Positions 24,737 through 35,559 of a DNA stretch of 64,000 nt are shown here, one piece after another; position 1 is the first letter of the stretch; each line of letters opens with the position of its first letter. This DNA is from Uranotaenia lowii (taxonomy: Eukaryota > Arthropoda > Insecta > Diptera > Culicidae), in contig NW_026597177.1 of NCBI RefSeq assembly GCF_029784155.1, forward strand, positions 1 through 64,000, read 5' to 3'. Both the position numbers and the translations under genes were made by a program. The notes under the pieces were generated by a model. The model made no database searches. It was not told where the DNA came from and was given only the letters and a program-made list of their open reading frames with translations.

Positions 24737-25300
24737 TCTTATGCAAAAAAAAACGAGAGATAGAATGGTCTACACCGCTTTCTGATTAAATGTCTTTGAA
24801 CGCCTCATTTTGCCCGATTACCCCTTTTTTATGGTGAAAAGATAGAATTCCGATTGTAGCAATCTACCTTGCTACAAAACAGTCATATAAAACATAATTT
24901 ATTTATGTAAAAATATCGGCTGAATCAACTCGATCAGCTTGAGGAAGAATAGATCTACCAAAAATGATCATTCATGATGAAAAATTATTGGATTACACTT
25001 TGTTTGGCTGCATTTCCTCGAAATATTTCTAAAGTTTAGGGGAAAAGAGGCAAAATTAGCCACTTGTCGTAAAAACAAAAATTGGAGTACTTCAATTGAT
25101 TCAGCTGACATTTATACATTAATAAATATGGTTATATGACTTGTAGCAAAGCAGATTGCTACAATCGGAATTATGCCTTTACACCCAAAAAAATAGAGAA
25201 AATCGGCAAAATCATTTTTTTCAGAAAGCGGTGTACACAATTCCATTCCTAGTGTTTTTTACATAAAGAATGGTTGGCTTTTCAAGCGAGACGTTCTTGC
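24737..25300. repeat. Inverted pair of a dispersed repeat
   Basis: 24740-24950 (minus) and 25087-25295 (plus) are inverted copies containing AAGCGGTGTA, TTACACCCAAAA, CGGAATTAT and GATTCAGCTGACAT. A third copy is at 17098-17320. The RTE-like insertion begins about 30 bp beyond the right copy. Confidence 0.75.
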
Positions 25301-25318
25301 CTGAATTGAGTACCTTTT

Positions 25319-27484
25319 TTGGCTCGAAAAAAGGTCCGCCGGTTGGAGAATCCAGAGGTGAAAAGGGCATACGTTGAACAGCTAGAATCCCGAGCCTCGG
25401 AACTGCCGACAGACGGAACAGTCGAAGAACAGTGGTGTGGAATCAAGAATGCCTTTATCACGACGAGCCATGGTACTCTCGGTAAAGTTTGTGGAAGACG
25501 AAGTGAATGGATGTCGGATGAAACCTGGAGGATGATCGATGATCGGAGAAAGGCGAAAGTCGGAATTGAGCAGGCATGTACCGGGTCAGCCAAAGCAGCC
25601 GCCCGCTTACGATATGCGGAGCTGGAAAAGGCAGTTAAACGAGCTTGTAGACGAGACAAGAGAGCCTGGACAAACTCCCTAGCAGAAGAGGGAGAAAGAG
25701 CCGCCGCCATTGGAGATATCCGATTATTATATGATATTTCTCGCCGCCTTAGTGGTGCAAGGACTAATGCAAGAATGCCGCTGAAAAACCGAGCAGGTCA
25801 GCTGCTGATAGATCGAACAGATCAGCTCAAGCGTTGGACTGAGCATTTTGATCAACTTTTCCGAGTTACAAATAGCAATGGCCAACAGAACCCGCAGCTC
25901 GAGGCGCCCACAGTAAGTCGCATTAATGGCGTCAACTCGGAAGCGCCTTCGCTGGCTGAAATAGAAGCGGCAATCAAGGACATGAAATCCAACAAAGCGC
26001 CTGGAATCGATTGCATTCCTGCTGAAATGCTCAAAGCCGACCCTGCCTTGTCAGCACAAATGTTGCACCGTCTTTTCGCTGACATTTGGGATACTGCAAC
26101 ATTCCCGGCCGACTGGATGCAGGGTATCCTCGTAAAGGTCCCAAAGAAAGGAGACCTAACAGAGTGCGGTAACTGGCGTGGCATAACTTTGATCTGTACA
26201 ACCCTTAAAGTACTCTGCAAAGTGATCCTGAACAGGATCCAGGAGAAAATCGACGCTACACTCCGACGGCAACAAGCTGGATTCCGATCCGGACGATCAT
26301 GTGTGGACCACATCACAACGCTACGAATAATACTGGAACAAATCAACGAATTCCAGGACTCTCTTCTGCTGGTGTTCGTTGATTTCGAAAAAGCATTTGA
26401 CCGACTGAACCACGAAAACATCTGGGCTGCTCTTAGACGACGAGGGGTCCCAGAGAAACTAGTCCATCTCATCGAAGCACAGTACGAGGCATTTTCGTGT
26501 AAGGTCTTGCACGACGGTGTCTTGTCCGAACCAATCCCGGTAACTGCTGGAGTGAGACAAGGATGTATTTTGTCACCGCTGCTTTTTCTCATCGTAATGG
26601 ATGAGATCTTGACTGGATCGATTGACTGTAGACCAAACCGAGGATTGCCGTGGAATCCTTCAACCATGGAGCAACTGAACGACCTTGACCTGGCAGACGA
26701 TATTGTTTTGCTCGCCCAAACACAACAAGACATGCAGAGCAAACTCGACGACCTCACCGAAAGCTCCAAGGCAGCAGGTCTCAAAATCAATGTCGGAAAG
26801 ACCAAGTCGATGGAAATCAATACAGAAAATCGTTCCAATTTCGTGGTAGCTGGACAACAGGTTGAGACAGTGGAGTGCTTCCAGTATCTTGGTAGCCAGA
26901 TTACGCCTGATGGTGGTACCAAGAAGGACATCGAAACCCGGATCAGAAAAGCCCGATTTGCGTTTGCGAGTCTCCGAAACATCTGGCGGTCACGCCAGAT
27001 CTCTCTACGAACTAAGATCCGAATCTTCAACTCAAACGTCAAATCCGTATTGCTGTACGGGTGTGAAACTTGGTGCACATATGCGGTGACGACGCGAAAA
27101 CTGCAAGTTTTTGTGAATCGCTGCCTGCGGAACATCATCCGCGCTTGGTGGCCTGGCAACTGGATCTCAAACGTTGAACTTCATCGCCGGTGTCATCAAA
27201 AGGCGCTAGAAATCGAGATTCGGGAACGTAAGTGGAGATGGATTGGGCACACGCTGCGAAGAGATGAAAACGAGATTTGCAGAGAGGCGCTTGACTGGAA
27301 TCCAGATGGGCATCGAAGAAGAGGCAGGCCCAAAAGCTCGTGGCGGCGAAGTCTAGCCGCTGAAATCCGCACAGTTGACGAGCACCTTGGCTGGCAGCAA
27401 GTGAAGACGCTGGCTCCGAATCGCCAGCAGTGGAGATCTTTTATCTCAGCCCTATGCGCCGGTCAATCGGCGCTGGACCCTTAG
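25319..27484 (+). CDS. RTE-like reverse transcriptase ORF, uninterrupted but lacking endonuclease and a genuine start
   Basis: A 721-codon frame. The first codon is TTG within flanking DNA, and the first in-frame ATG is near residue 65, so this is a 5'-truncated ORF. Seen: linker (VRRLENPEVKRAY...), RT motifs GNWRGITLICTTLK (about 285), DFEKAFDRLNH (about 354), AGVRQGCILSPLLF (about 408), catalytic ADD in DLADDIVLL (about 457), then LLYGCETWCTYAV and the basic C-terminal [13 protein letters not shown]...RRRGRPKSSWRRS. Known: RTE-group elements encode an APE endonuclease and RT in one protein and move by target-primed reverse transcription. Here the endonuclease is missing. TTTGGCTCGAAAA at 25318-25330 is repeated at 27489-27501 (13-bp target duplication). 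An open frame over 2.1 kb suggests recent insertion. Unlike sister copies, it lacks the TAAG tail. Confidence 0.9.
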   Translation: MARKKVRRLENPEVKRAYVEQLESRASELPTDGTVEEQWCGIKNAFITTSHGTLGKVCGRRSEWMSDETWRMIDDRRKAKVGIEQACTGSAKAAARLRYAELEKAVKRACRRDKRAWTNSLAEEGERAAAIGDIRLLYDISRRLSGARTNARMPLKNRAGQLLIDRTDQLKRWTEHFDQLFRVTNSNGQQNPQLEAPTVSRINGVNSEAPSLAEIEAAIKDMKSNKAPGIDCIPAEMLKADPALSAQMLHRLFADIWDTATFPADWMQGILVKVPKKGDLTECGNWRGITLICTTLKVLCKVILNRIQEKIDATLRRQQAGFRSGRSCVDHITTLRIILEQINEFQDSLLLVFVDFEKAFDRLNHENIWAALRRRGVPEKLVHLIEAQYEAFSCKVLHDGVLSEPIPVTAGVRQGCILSPLLFLIVMDEILTGSIDCRPNRGLPWNPSTMEQLNDLDLADDIVLLAQTQQDMQSKLDDLTESSKAAGLKINVGKTKSMEINTENRSNFVVAGQQVETVECFQYLGSQITPDGGTKKDIETRIRKARFAFASLRNIWRSRQISLRTKIRIFNSNVKSVLLYGCETWCTYAVTTRKLQVFVNRCLRNIIRAWWPGNWISNVELHRRCHQKALEIEIRERKWRWIGHTLRRDENEICREALDWNPDGHRRRGRPKSSWRRSLAAEIRTVDEHLGWQQVKTLAPNRQQWRSFISALCAGQSALDP

Positions 27485-27488
27485 AGCG
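25331..27488 (+). mobile_element. RTE-like retrotransposon insertion flanked by a 13-bp target duplication
   Basis: The boundaries are set by the direct repeat TTTGGCTCGAAAA on both sides. The element was inserted next to, or into, an older RTE-like fragment that resumes at about 27512. This accounts for the apparent tandem arrangement. Confidence 0.85.
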
Positions 27489-27511
27489 TTTGGCTCGAAA
27501 ATCCTCACTGT

Positions 27512-28007
27512 GCGATGGGCTGAGCACTCCGAACAACTCTTCCGAGTCACGACTAGAGATGATCAAAAGTAAGCCGCATTAATGGCGTCAACTCGGAAGC
27601 GTCCTCGCTGGCTGATATAGAAGCAGCAATCAAAGACATGAAATCCAACAAAGCACCTGGGATCGATTGCATTCCTGCTGAGATGCTGAAAGACGACCCT
27701 GGCTTGTCCAGCACAAATGTTGCACCGTCTTTTCGCTGACATCTGGGAAGCTGCATCATTTTCAGCCGACTGAATACAGGGTATCCTCGTAAAGGTCGCG
27801 GAGAAAGGAGACCTGACCGAGTGCGGTAACTGGCGAGGCATAACTTTGATCTGTACAACTCTCAAAATAGTCTGCAAGGTTATCCTGAACAGGGGAAGAT
27901 TGACGCTTCACTTCGACGTCAACAAGCTGGATTCCGATACGGACGATCATGTGTGGACTTCATCATAATGCTGCGAATAATACTGGAACAAATCAACGAA
28001 TGCCAGG
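27512..28007 (+). pseudogene. Older RTE-like fragment, left part, split by a hAT-like insertion
   Basis: Matches the 25331-27488 copy from the pre-RT linker (GCTGAGCACTCCGAACAACT) through the region before DFEKAF, with frameshifts and small deletions (for example near 27715 and 27890). It stops at CGAATGCCAGG, where a hAT-like element begins. The continuation is at 29674. Confidence 0.85.
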
Positions 28008-28100
28008 CAATGTTCCGAAAATCAATCGAAATAAACACTCAGGATGCGTTTCCTGTTGGATACATTCTGATTGTATAATAGGATCCTGGGCGGATAGGAT

Positions 28101-28411
28101 CAGGCGGATACTGAGTGAGTGACATTCAGAATGGATCAATTGGTATCTCACTCATCTCCGATATGCGATGTTTGCAAACCCGATGATTCTGAATGATGGG
28201 ACTCGGTTGGCATTGCTGAGTAGAGCGCTGATCGAGATTGCATACCTCAACTGCTTCGCCCGACTGGTATGCAATCTCGATCAGCGCTCTACTCAGCAAT
28301 GCCAACCGAGTCCCATCATTCAGAATCATCGGGTTTGCAAACATCGCATATCGGAGATGAGTGAGATACCAACAGATCCATTCTGAATGTCACTCACTCA
28401 GTATCCGCCTG
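28101..28411. repeat. Near-perfect palindrome, arms about 145 bp
   Basis: The arms 28101-28245 and 28267-28411 are reverse complements with only a few mismatches, around a 21-nt loop that includes CTGCTTCGCC. Identical 26-residue open frames appear on both strands for this reason alone. The second tandem unit (28771 onward) keeps only the right arm, so the palindrome arose by inverted duplication in one unit. Confidence 0.92.
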
Positions 28412-29481
28412 GCTGATTAGAAATTGAAAAGACGGCGGAAGTGACCATCTTTCCATCACAAACACAACTACAGTTTGGTTTTATTCTTACTGTAGTAAAA
28501 AAAAAGCTGTAAAATCAAATAAATTTATTAATTGGCTATGTTTAAAATCAAACAACATTTGCTAATGATCGGTTACATGTATCACTCGCTCACTGCCTGA
28601 ACCATTCACTCCTGATCCTAGCCCAACATGATACGCCGTATGCATCGCTCAATGGTGAGATTCCAATTTGATGCACTGTTTTGACAGCAAACATCGTGCG
28701 AGGTGATCTGTATTTTAGCGATGAATAGAACGATCGATGATCGGATAAGTCCAGTAGCAATCAATCAGGGTTCCGAAAATCAATCAAAACAAACACTCAG
28801 GATGCGTTTCCTGTTGGAAACATTCTGATTGTATAATGGGATAGCGCCTCTCGCAACTGCTTCGCCTGGCTGGTATGCAATCTCGATCAGCGCTCCTATC
28901 AGCTATGCAAACCGAGTCGCATCATTCAGAATCATCGGTTTAGCAAACATCGCATATCGGAGATGAGGGAGATACAAACTGATCCATTCTGAATGTAGCT
29001 CACTCAGTATCTGCCTGAATTATATGAAATTCAAAAATATTTTTTGCAGGACGAAAAAAATCAAACAGTTGTGCGGGACACCATAAATTCTCAGTAGTTT
29101 TAACGTGACGGACGACAGTTTAATAAGAGAACTTGTAAAAATTGAAAAACACGGCGAAAGTGAACATCTTTCCCTCACAAACACAACTACAATTTGATTT
29201 TGATCATACTGATGTTAAAAAACGTTATAACCACAAATAAATTTATTAATTTGCTATGTATCAAATCAAACAAAATACGCTAATGATCGGCTTCATGTAT
29301 CACTCACTCACTGCCTGATCCATTCACTCCTGATCGAAGACCAACATGATTCGCCATATGCATTGCGCATTGGTGAGATTCCAATTTGATGATGGTGCTG
29401 CACTGTTTTGACAGCAAGCATCGTGCGAGGTGATCTGTATTTTAGCGATGAATTGAACGATCGATGATCGGGTAGGTCCAG

Positions 29482-29660
29482 TAGCAATCAATAACGAAAC
29501 CCGACCGCTGTACGTTCAGATGCGAAGTGCAATCAGAAACATTCATTGAAAATGAGTGATATTCGGAACACTGCAATCAATAACAAAACCCGATCGCTGT
29601 ACGTTCAGTTTCGAAGTGCAATCAGGAACATTCATTGAAAATGAGTGATTTTCGGAATAC
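29482..29660. repeat. Two direct repeats of about 90 bp
   Basis: GCAATCAATAAC...CGCTGTACGTTCAG...GAGTGAT-TTCGGAA occurs twice head to tail (29482-29571 and 29572-29660). Each copy ends in the hAT-family terminal motif, so the right terminus of the element was duplicated. Confidence 0.85.
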
Positions 29661-29673
29661 AATTATTGCCAGG

Positions 29674-30203
29674 ACACTTTTTTTCTGCTGGTGTTCGTTG
29701 ATTTCGAGAAAGCATTCGGCCGATAGAACCAAGCAAAAACCTGGGCGGCTCTCAGGTGACGAGGAGTCCCAAAGAAACTAGTCCATCTTATCGAAGCACA
29801 GTACGAGGCATTTTCGTGCAAGGTCCTGCACGGCGGTGTCTTGTCTGATCCAATCCCTATAACTGCTAGATTGAAACAAGGATGTATCTTATCACCGCTA
29901 GTTTTTCTCGTCGTAACGGATGAGATCTTGACTGGATCGTTTGATTGTAGATAGACCAATCCGAAAATTGCCGTGGAATGCTTCGACAAAGGAGCAACTT
30001 GACCTGGCTGACTCAGCAGCGGGTCTAAAAGTCAATGTCGGAAAGTCGACTTGGTCTTTCCGACATTGACCCAGAAAATCGTTCCAATTTCGTGGTAGAT
30101 GGGCAACAGGTTGAGAAAGTGGAGTGCTTCCAGTATCTTGGCAGCCAGATTACGCCTGATGGCGGTACCAAGAAAGACATCGATACCCGGATCGATTTTT
30201 TTG
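29674..30203 (+). pseudogene. Older RTE-like fragment, right part
   Basis: Resumes at the point where the left part stops: CTGGTGTTCGTTGATTTCG encodes the VFVDFEKAF motif, here damaged. It then covers the VRQGC-equivalent region and KVNVGKTKS. A 16-nt inverted duplication (30032-30071) disrupts the KTKS segment. The fragment ends abruptly at ACCCGGATC before an unrelated AT-rich sequence. Confidence 0.85.
30032..30071. repeat. Short hairpin inside an RTE-like fragment
   Basis: GTCAATGTCGGAAAG and CTTTCCGACATTGAC face each other across TCGACTTGGT. In other copies only the first half followed by ACCAAGTCGATGG is present, so the second half is a local inversion or template switch. Confidence 0.8.
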
Positions 30204-30349
30204 AATAGGTCAATGTGAAGTCCCAACAACCTTAAAACTTTGGATGCAAATGCCGTTTGATTATCTGTGGACAATCGTTTTTTTTAGCCATTTAAGCCAT
30301 TGAAGTTGAAAAGTGTTGCATGATGCCCTAGTTGACGGTATCCAGCCCT

Positions 30350-31497
30350 TGTTGATGCTTTGGTCGCTTGCAGACTGAGAAGGTCGCAAGCACGCGTCAG
30401 CTGTTCTATAGGTCAGGTGCGACGTGCAACAACAACCGAGCGTCTGTTTTCCAGGTCGGGGCGGCTAAAACAGCGTATGTCGCAACGAGCGGCTGAATCT
30501 ATGAAATGCGGCTTCCGCCAGCTAAGTCCAAGATAGCAGCTCCATCGCGGAATAGAGAGCTTAGGGTAAAAACCTAATGCTCCCGATTTCTTAAATTGTT
30601 GAGGAATCCGAAAAAAACGACCGATCTGGAAGTTTGGCGAGAACTTTTAGCATGAAAACAAAGACACGAATTGAAACTTGGAACGTTTTAACCCTTTCCC
30701 AAAAAGACAAGCTGAGACAGGCTGAGCTTTCCAGAGAAGCTAGCCGCCTTAGAATCTTGGGACTGTCCGTTGTCCTTTACCCTGGCAGGAAAACACGCTA
30801 CTCGGAAACGAGGAGTTAGTTTCCTGTTAAACCCGCAGGCCCATGCGGCCTTCATAAGATGGGAACCGATAAACTAAAGAATAATCATAGCCAGATTTAG
30901 AACAAGGGTTAGAAACCTTACAATGGCCCAGTGTTATGCGCCAACTGACGTTGCCGATTTACATGAGAAAGAGCAATTTAACAGTCAAATGAACAGCGTG
31001 GATGAGAAAAATTCGAAGGGTGACATTCAAATCAACTTAGACGACTTCAATGCTCCGACAATCAGGACCTTGAGCATATCATGGGTCGTCATGGTCTACA
31101 GATGAGCGAAAATGGAGAGCTGTTTGTAGAATGAAACAACATGGAATTAGAGGATCGCCCTCCTCCATTGATCGACCAGCGGAGACCAGAGGAGGAAGTC
31201 GGGTGTCGATACGAAGTCCGCCGATTGGAAAATCCAGAAGTGAAAAGAGCATACATTGAACAGCTTGAATCCCGGGCCTCGGAACTGTCGAAAGACGGAA
31301 CACTCAACAGTGGTGTGGAATCAAGAATGTCTTTATCACAACGAGCGATAGTAGTCTCCGTAAAGTTTGTGGAAGAAGAAGTGTTTAGTTGTCGGATGAA
31401 ACCAACCTGGAATTGAATCAGCCGCCTGATAACGATATGCGAAGCTGGAGAAGGCAGTAAAACGGGCTTGTAGAAGACGAGACAAGAGAGTCTAGAC
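30350..31497 (+). pseudogene. RTE-like 5' fragment: 5' UTR and decayed endonuclease region
   Basis: Shares with the 36657-40287 copy the 5' leader (GATGCTTTGGTCGC, CAACAACCGAGCGTCTGTT) and the ORF start ATGAAAACA at 30652, encoding MKTKTRIETWNVLTL. Endonuclease pieces follow: QCYAPTDV near 30930, and a degenerate DFNA near 31045. The frame is broken many times and large parts are missing, for example the SDHHLV region. It ends at about 31497 in the linker preceding the RT domain. TWNV and DFNA are hallmarks of APE-type endonucleases of non-LTR elements. No product expected. Confidence 0.85.
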
Positions 31498-32556
31498 ATC
31501 GAACTATATCTTTTATGTTGAACGTATAGTGAAGTTTCTTTTGCTTTGTCTCTAATATAGGGTCCCTTGAATGCCGGTTGGTGTAGTAAACAATTGTTAC
31601 AGATTTTATTTTGATCGACAAAAACACAAAATAATTAAAAAAATGTTAGAGGATATGCTTTTTTAGAAATTAAAACTAATCACTACCAAAATAAAACAAA
31701 TCGAAGAAAAAGATAATCCTAAAATAAATCAAAACACTCACCACAGTTGCCGGTTAAGCCTAATATTATTTTTAGGCCATTTTAATATATGAGCAGATTG
31801 TGAAGTTTTGTGTTAATCGGTACCAGAGCAGTTGAAATGCATATACGCAGGATGTCCCTGAAGACAAGAGATATAAATTGCTGCCTTAGAATTGAATAGT
31901 CTTGGCACGGCTCTATTCTACTTTATTTGGTAATATGAATGCATTGAACATAAAGAAAACTGCTCGGTTATTCCATTTAAAACCACCGGATGATTGTTTT
32001 AGTGCGATTATGAAAAAATATAGTGGTATTAAAATGTTACGCAGACTGTATTATGAAAAAAGAAAGCAATGATTATTGTTTAAATGAGAGCAATAAACAT
32101 AAAAAAAATAAAAGGCTTCATCCTTCAAAGTCCAACTTTCTTACATCAGTAGAAATGTTAATAAAAGATCCATTCGTACATACTGAAAGAATGAAAGAGA
32201 GCGTAAGTTTTTGCTCTCATCGCATGGAATCCGTTGCCACCGACACCGATTGCTTCTCTCATTGGACAATTTTTGCAAATACAACATCTGATTTTAGCAA
32301 TCTGGTTGCACTGCTGGTCGCAGAGAGAACAAAGACGCTGTTTTCTCACCTAAAGCCCCTTGGGAGAACAAGTGGAGCGAAATCGTCTTGAGAATAATGG
32401 TGGACTTATTATATATAGCTGATTTATACCATTTAAACCGACTTCAGGTAAACATTTTTAAGATCGATTACATATTCGGCAGAAAATGCGATTCACTTCA
32501 ACGTTGTTAACGACTTATCTATCATTTTAATGCGATTTTATGTTTGCTGGATCAGA

Positions 32557-32757
32557 TTCCGATTTCAGATTCAGATTCAGATTTCAGATTTTAAATTTCA
32601 GATTCAGATGTCAGATTTAGATTTCAGGTTCAGATTCAGAATTCAGATTCAGATTCACTTTAAATTCATATTTCAGATTCTGATTTCTGATATAATGTTA
32701 AGATTCAGATTTAGATTTCAGTATCAGATTGCAGATTCAGACTTCAGTTTCTTGAAA
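32557..32757. repeat. Degenerate CAGATT/CAGATTT repeat
   Basis: Same 6+7 unit as 58853-59312 but with more substitutions. It continues after the foldback element as TTTCAGTTTCAGATT near 33677-33690. Confidence 0.8.
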
Positions 32758-32785
32758 TGAAGAGTTAATCACCGTAAATTTATTT

Positions 32786-33673
32786 TGGGAAATTACTTTA
32801 TCGGCTATATCGGTAAAATTTTATATTCTTTGAGAAAGAATATTTTAAGAATTGAAAGATTATAGGCGGATAAAAGGTTAGAATAAGATGAAAGATGTTA
32901 AAATTGAGCTGAGGGGTAATTTTAATTTGAAAAACTTTTCATCACATTTCATCGTTTTGTTCCTCACTGCGCCTACTACCTTGTAGTGGTTGATACAGAT
33001 AGAATTGTAACAACCACTACACAATAGCAAGCCTAGCGTGGTTCGTACCACAAGCTGAAACTTCCAGTATGAACGAACAAAAAGATGAAATGTGATCGCT
33101 CAGAAAAGCTCTAAATACGACCGTGACACATTTATCGATAGATGCTGTTCTCGGTATTGTATCATTACGTGCGGTCTAGCCTGGGTTTTTGACTATTCGC
33201 GCTACGGTCGATGGTCCGAGGCTATCTACCGATGTAATGAAATGTGTTTTTATTTTCTTTTTTAGCCAAGTATTGATTTTTTAAATGAAGAGTTAATCAC
33301 CGTAAATTTATTTTGGGAAATTATTTTATCGGCTTTATCGGTGAAATTGTGTCTCGGTCGTATTTGGAGCTTTTCTGAGCGATCACATTTCATCTTTTTG
33401 TTCGTTCGTACTGGAAGTTTCCGCTTGTGGGACGAATCACGCTAGGCCTACTATTGTGTGGTGGTTGTTACAATTCTATCTGTATCAACCACTACAAGGT
33501 AGTAGGCCCGTGAGGAACAAAACGATGAAATATGATGAAAAGTTTTTCCGCTCAATTTCAACATCTTTCATCTTAACCTAATCTTCTATCCACCTATAAT
33601 TTTTCAATTCTTAAAATATTCTTTCTCAAAGAATATAAAATTTCACCGATATAGCCGATAAAATAATTTCCCA
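32786..33673. mobile_element. Foldback element, arms about 330 bp
   Basis: 32786-33129 and 33349-33673 are reverse complements (about 344 and 325 bp). Shared blocks with 824-1454 (GCCTACTAC, CAGATAGA, GAACAAAAAGATGA, GTGATCGCTCAGA) place both in one family. The loop contains a second copy of the left flank and left tip (GAAGAGTTAATCACCGTAAA). It is embedded in CAGATT-type repeat DNA. Confidence 0.87.
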
Positions 33674-35402
33674 AGATTTCAGTTTCAGATTAATTTTCGA
33701 ATTACTTACTGTCCGAAGCTTAGGTCGTAATCGTCATAATACGGATTGCAATCTTTTTGATATTTTATCGGAGAATAACATGCTTACCTTGAGCAAGGTG
33801 GATTTTTTTTAAATTATCTTTTTTCACTTACTGTTTGTTACTAGTCTGCTACTTTTCACGACCACGTTCAATCGCTCTATTATTGAATTTTCAGTATTTC
33901 AGTCTTAAGCCAATTTTTTATCGCAAAAGATATATTGTTCACTTTTAAACCTTTTTCAAATAAATGTTTATGTTTCGAGAATGTTTAGTTTTATGCGGTT
34001 TGGAGATATTTAGTTGGCAATTATAAGATTGATAGTTTTCAACACCCGAAGTTTTAAAACTGACACTTTAGAATATTTTCTCTTAATGGTCTAATTTATC
34101 AATCATTTATACTAGCAGATGTCTATGCATAGTAAGGGAATGGAAGGTATGTGATAATATTTACAACACGTTGAAGCTACAGAAGTACAGAGTGCGGCAG
34201 AAAAATGCGGAAAATTTCAACTTTTATACGTTACTTTGTGATGATGATTAGTAATCAGTGATTACTTATTAACGTTATGTATTATATTGTGTTCCATCTT
34301 CAAGGACTGCAAAAAAATAAAACCTCGTGGATTGTGAACGTTTAACTGCTCAAGAAACTGAAATTGGAATTCCAAAGTTTACATCCTGACTGAAAAATGT
34401 TTGACTTGATTAAAGTTTATGTATAATCCTGCAAGGCTTTTAACCTTGAATTTAAGGCGTTTAAGAAAGTCTTAACACACAAACAGCAGTCTATAAGGTG
34501 ACAATAAAGTTATCGTACTTTTTTTTAATCCAATCGAACCAATAACAACTAGTATGATTTTATTAGAACCTTGATAACAACATCAAACAAAAAAAATACA
34601 CTAAATAGGTAGCATTTGATAACAAACTTTTAAATCCGAAAATTCTTTTTTTCAAATAAATTGAAAATTAAAGTAGGGGATGGTGGGCAGCGGTTGAAAG
34701 TGTCAGACGCATTTTTTCGGAGCTGGAAAATTACTATTTGAAAAATTAAAATATATTTAAAATTTTTACACTCGGGAAAATTCTTATTATAATTTTCATA
34801 AGATGTGTCTTGTGAACCGTGTAAGATTGTTTTCATAAGAGGCCTATGAAATTCTTTCAAATTTTATAAGAACATGTTATAAAAAATAGAAGATACGGCC
34901 ATGTGAAAATAGAATGAACACATTCATTCATTCCATCAGTTTTGACATCGTCTAACCAAGCACTTCCCGTGAAGTTTTAAGTTTTACTTAAGTGAAATGA
35001 GATTGTTTTTTTTTTAATTTTAATTTAAGTTTGAGTATTTCTAGTAAACGTAAAATATATTTGTTAATTAAAATGCATTATTTTTAAATAGTTCAAAGGA
35101 TCGAATGCGACAAAAAACTTTGTTGAGTGAACCTTCATGTAAGAGAAGCGACGCCTGAAACACGTAATTCCAATCGATACAAAAGAACTGTCAAAATCGA
35201 TTCAAATCGATCCGAACTTTTGTCGTAGAGCTTCTAGCTTTCTAATTGAAAACTCAACCAAAGAATGTTCTTTCGATGGAGAAAATTAAATCCTATCCCT
35301 AACTAGAAATTCAATCGCCTCTGCACGCACTTCTTATCCTTTGGAACAGTTCATTCCAAGGCATATTGGTTCATTTGGTCTGTGAATGTTGATCATCATT
35401 TA

Positions 35403-35472
35403 CAACCGGGGAAAAACGGGAAAAACTTTGAAATTTCAAAACGAAAAATCGCTAGCAACCCTGTGTCCGTTA
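35403..35472. repeat. Solo right end of the CAGGGTTGCTAGCGA element
   Basis: GGGAAAAACTTTGAAATTTC and AAAATCGCTAGCAACCCTG repeat the last 70 bp of 19303-21050. No left end is seen nearby. Confidence 0.75.
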
Positions 35473-35559
35473 TTTTATCGTGCCTGATTTAGCCTGATTT
35501 TTATTTCACCAGTGATTTTTGAAAAAAAAAATGTTGGCAACCCTGTTTGTGAATGTCAT

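Larger units (their letters stand above)
28008..29665. mobile_element. Non-autonomous hAT-like element nested in the RTE fragment
   Basis: The left end CAATGTTCCGAAAATCA matches the family terminus at 11278. The right end, GAGTGATTTTCGGAA before ACAATTA, is a decayed inverted copy. The flanks ATGCCAGG (28000-28007) and TTGCCAGG (29666-29673) are an 8-bp duplication with one mismatch, and the interrupted RTE sequence matches undisturbed copies on both sides. Inside are two tandem units of about 750 bp (from 28013 and 28771), a 145-bp-arm palindrome in the first, and two 90-bp direct repeats at 29482-29660. There is no transposase. Confidence 0.8.

Noticed and set aside
25852..27159. 435-codon antisense ORF
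   Set aside because: It is the reverse complement of the intact RTE-like RT gene and has no domain of its own.
28126..28386. Two 72-residue ORFs with near-identical sequence on opposite strands
   Set aside because: Produced by the palindrome, not by coding selection.
32023..32391. 122-codon ORF
   Set aside because: No recognisable domain, and part of it recurs inverted at 44.5 kb, so it is probably repeat DNA.
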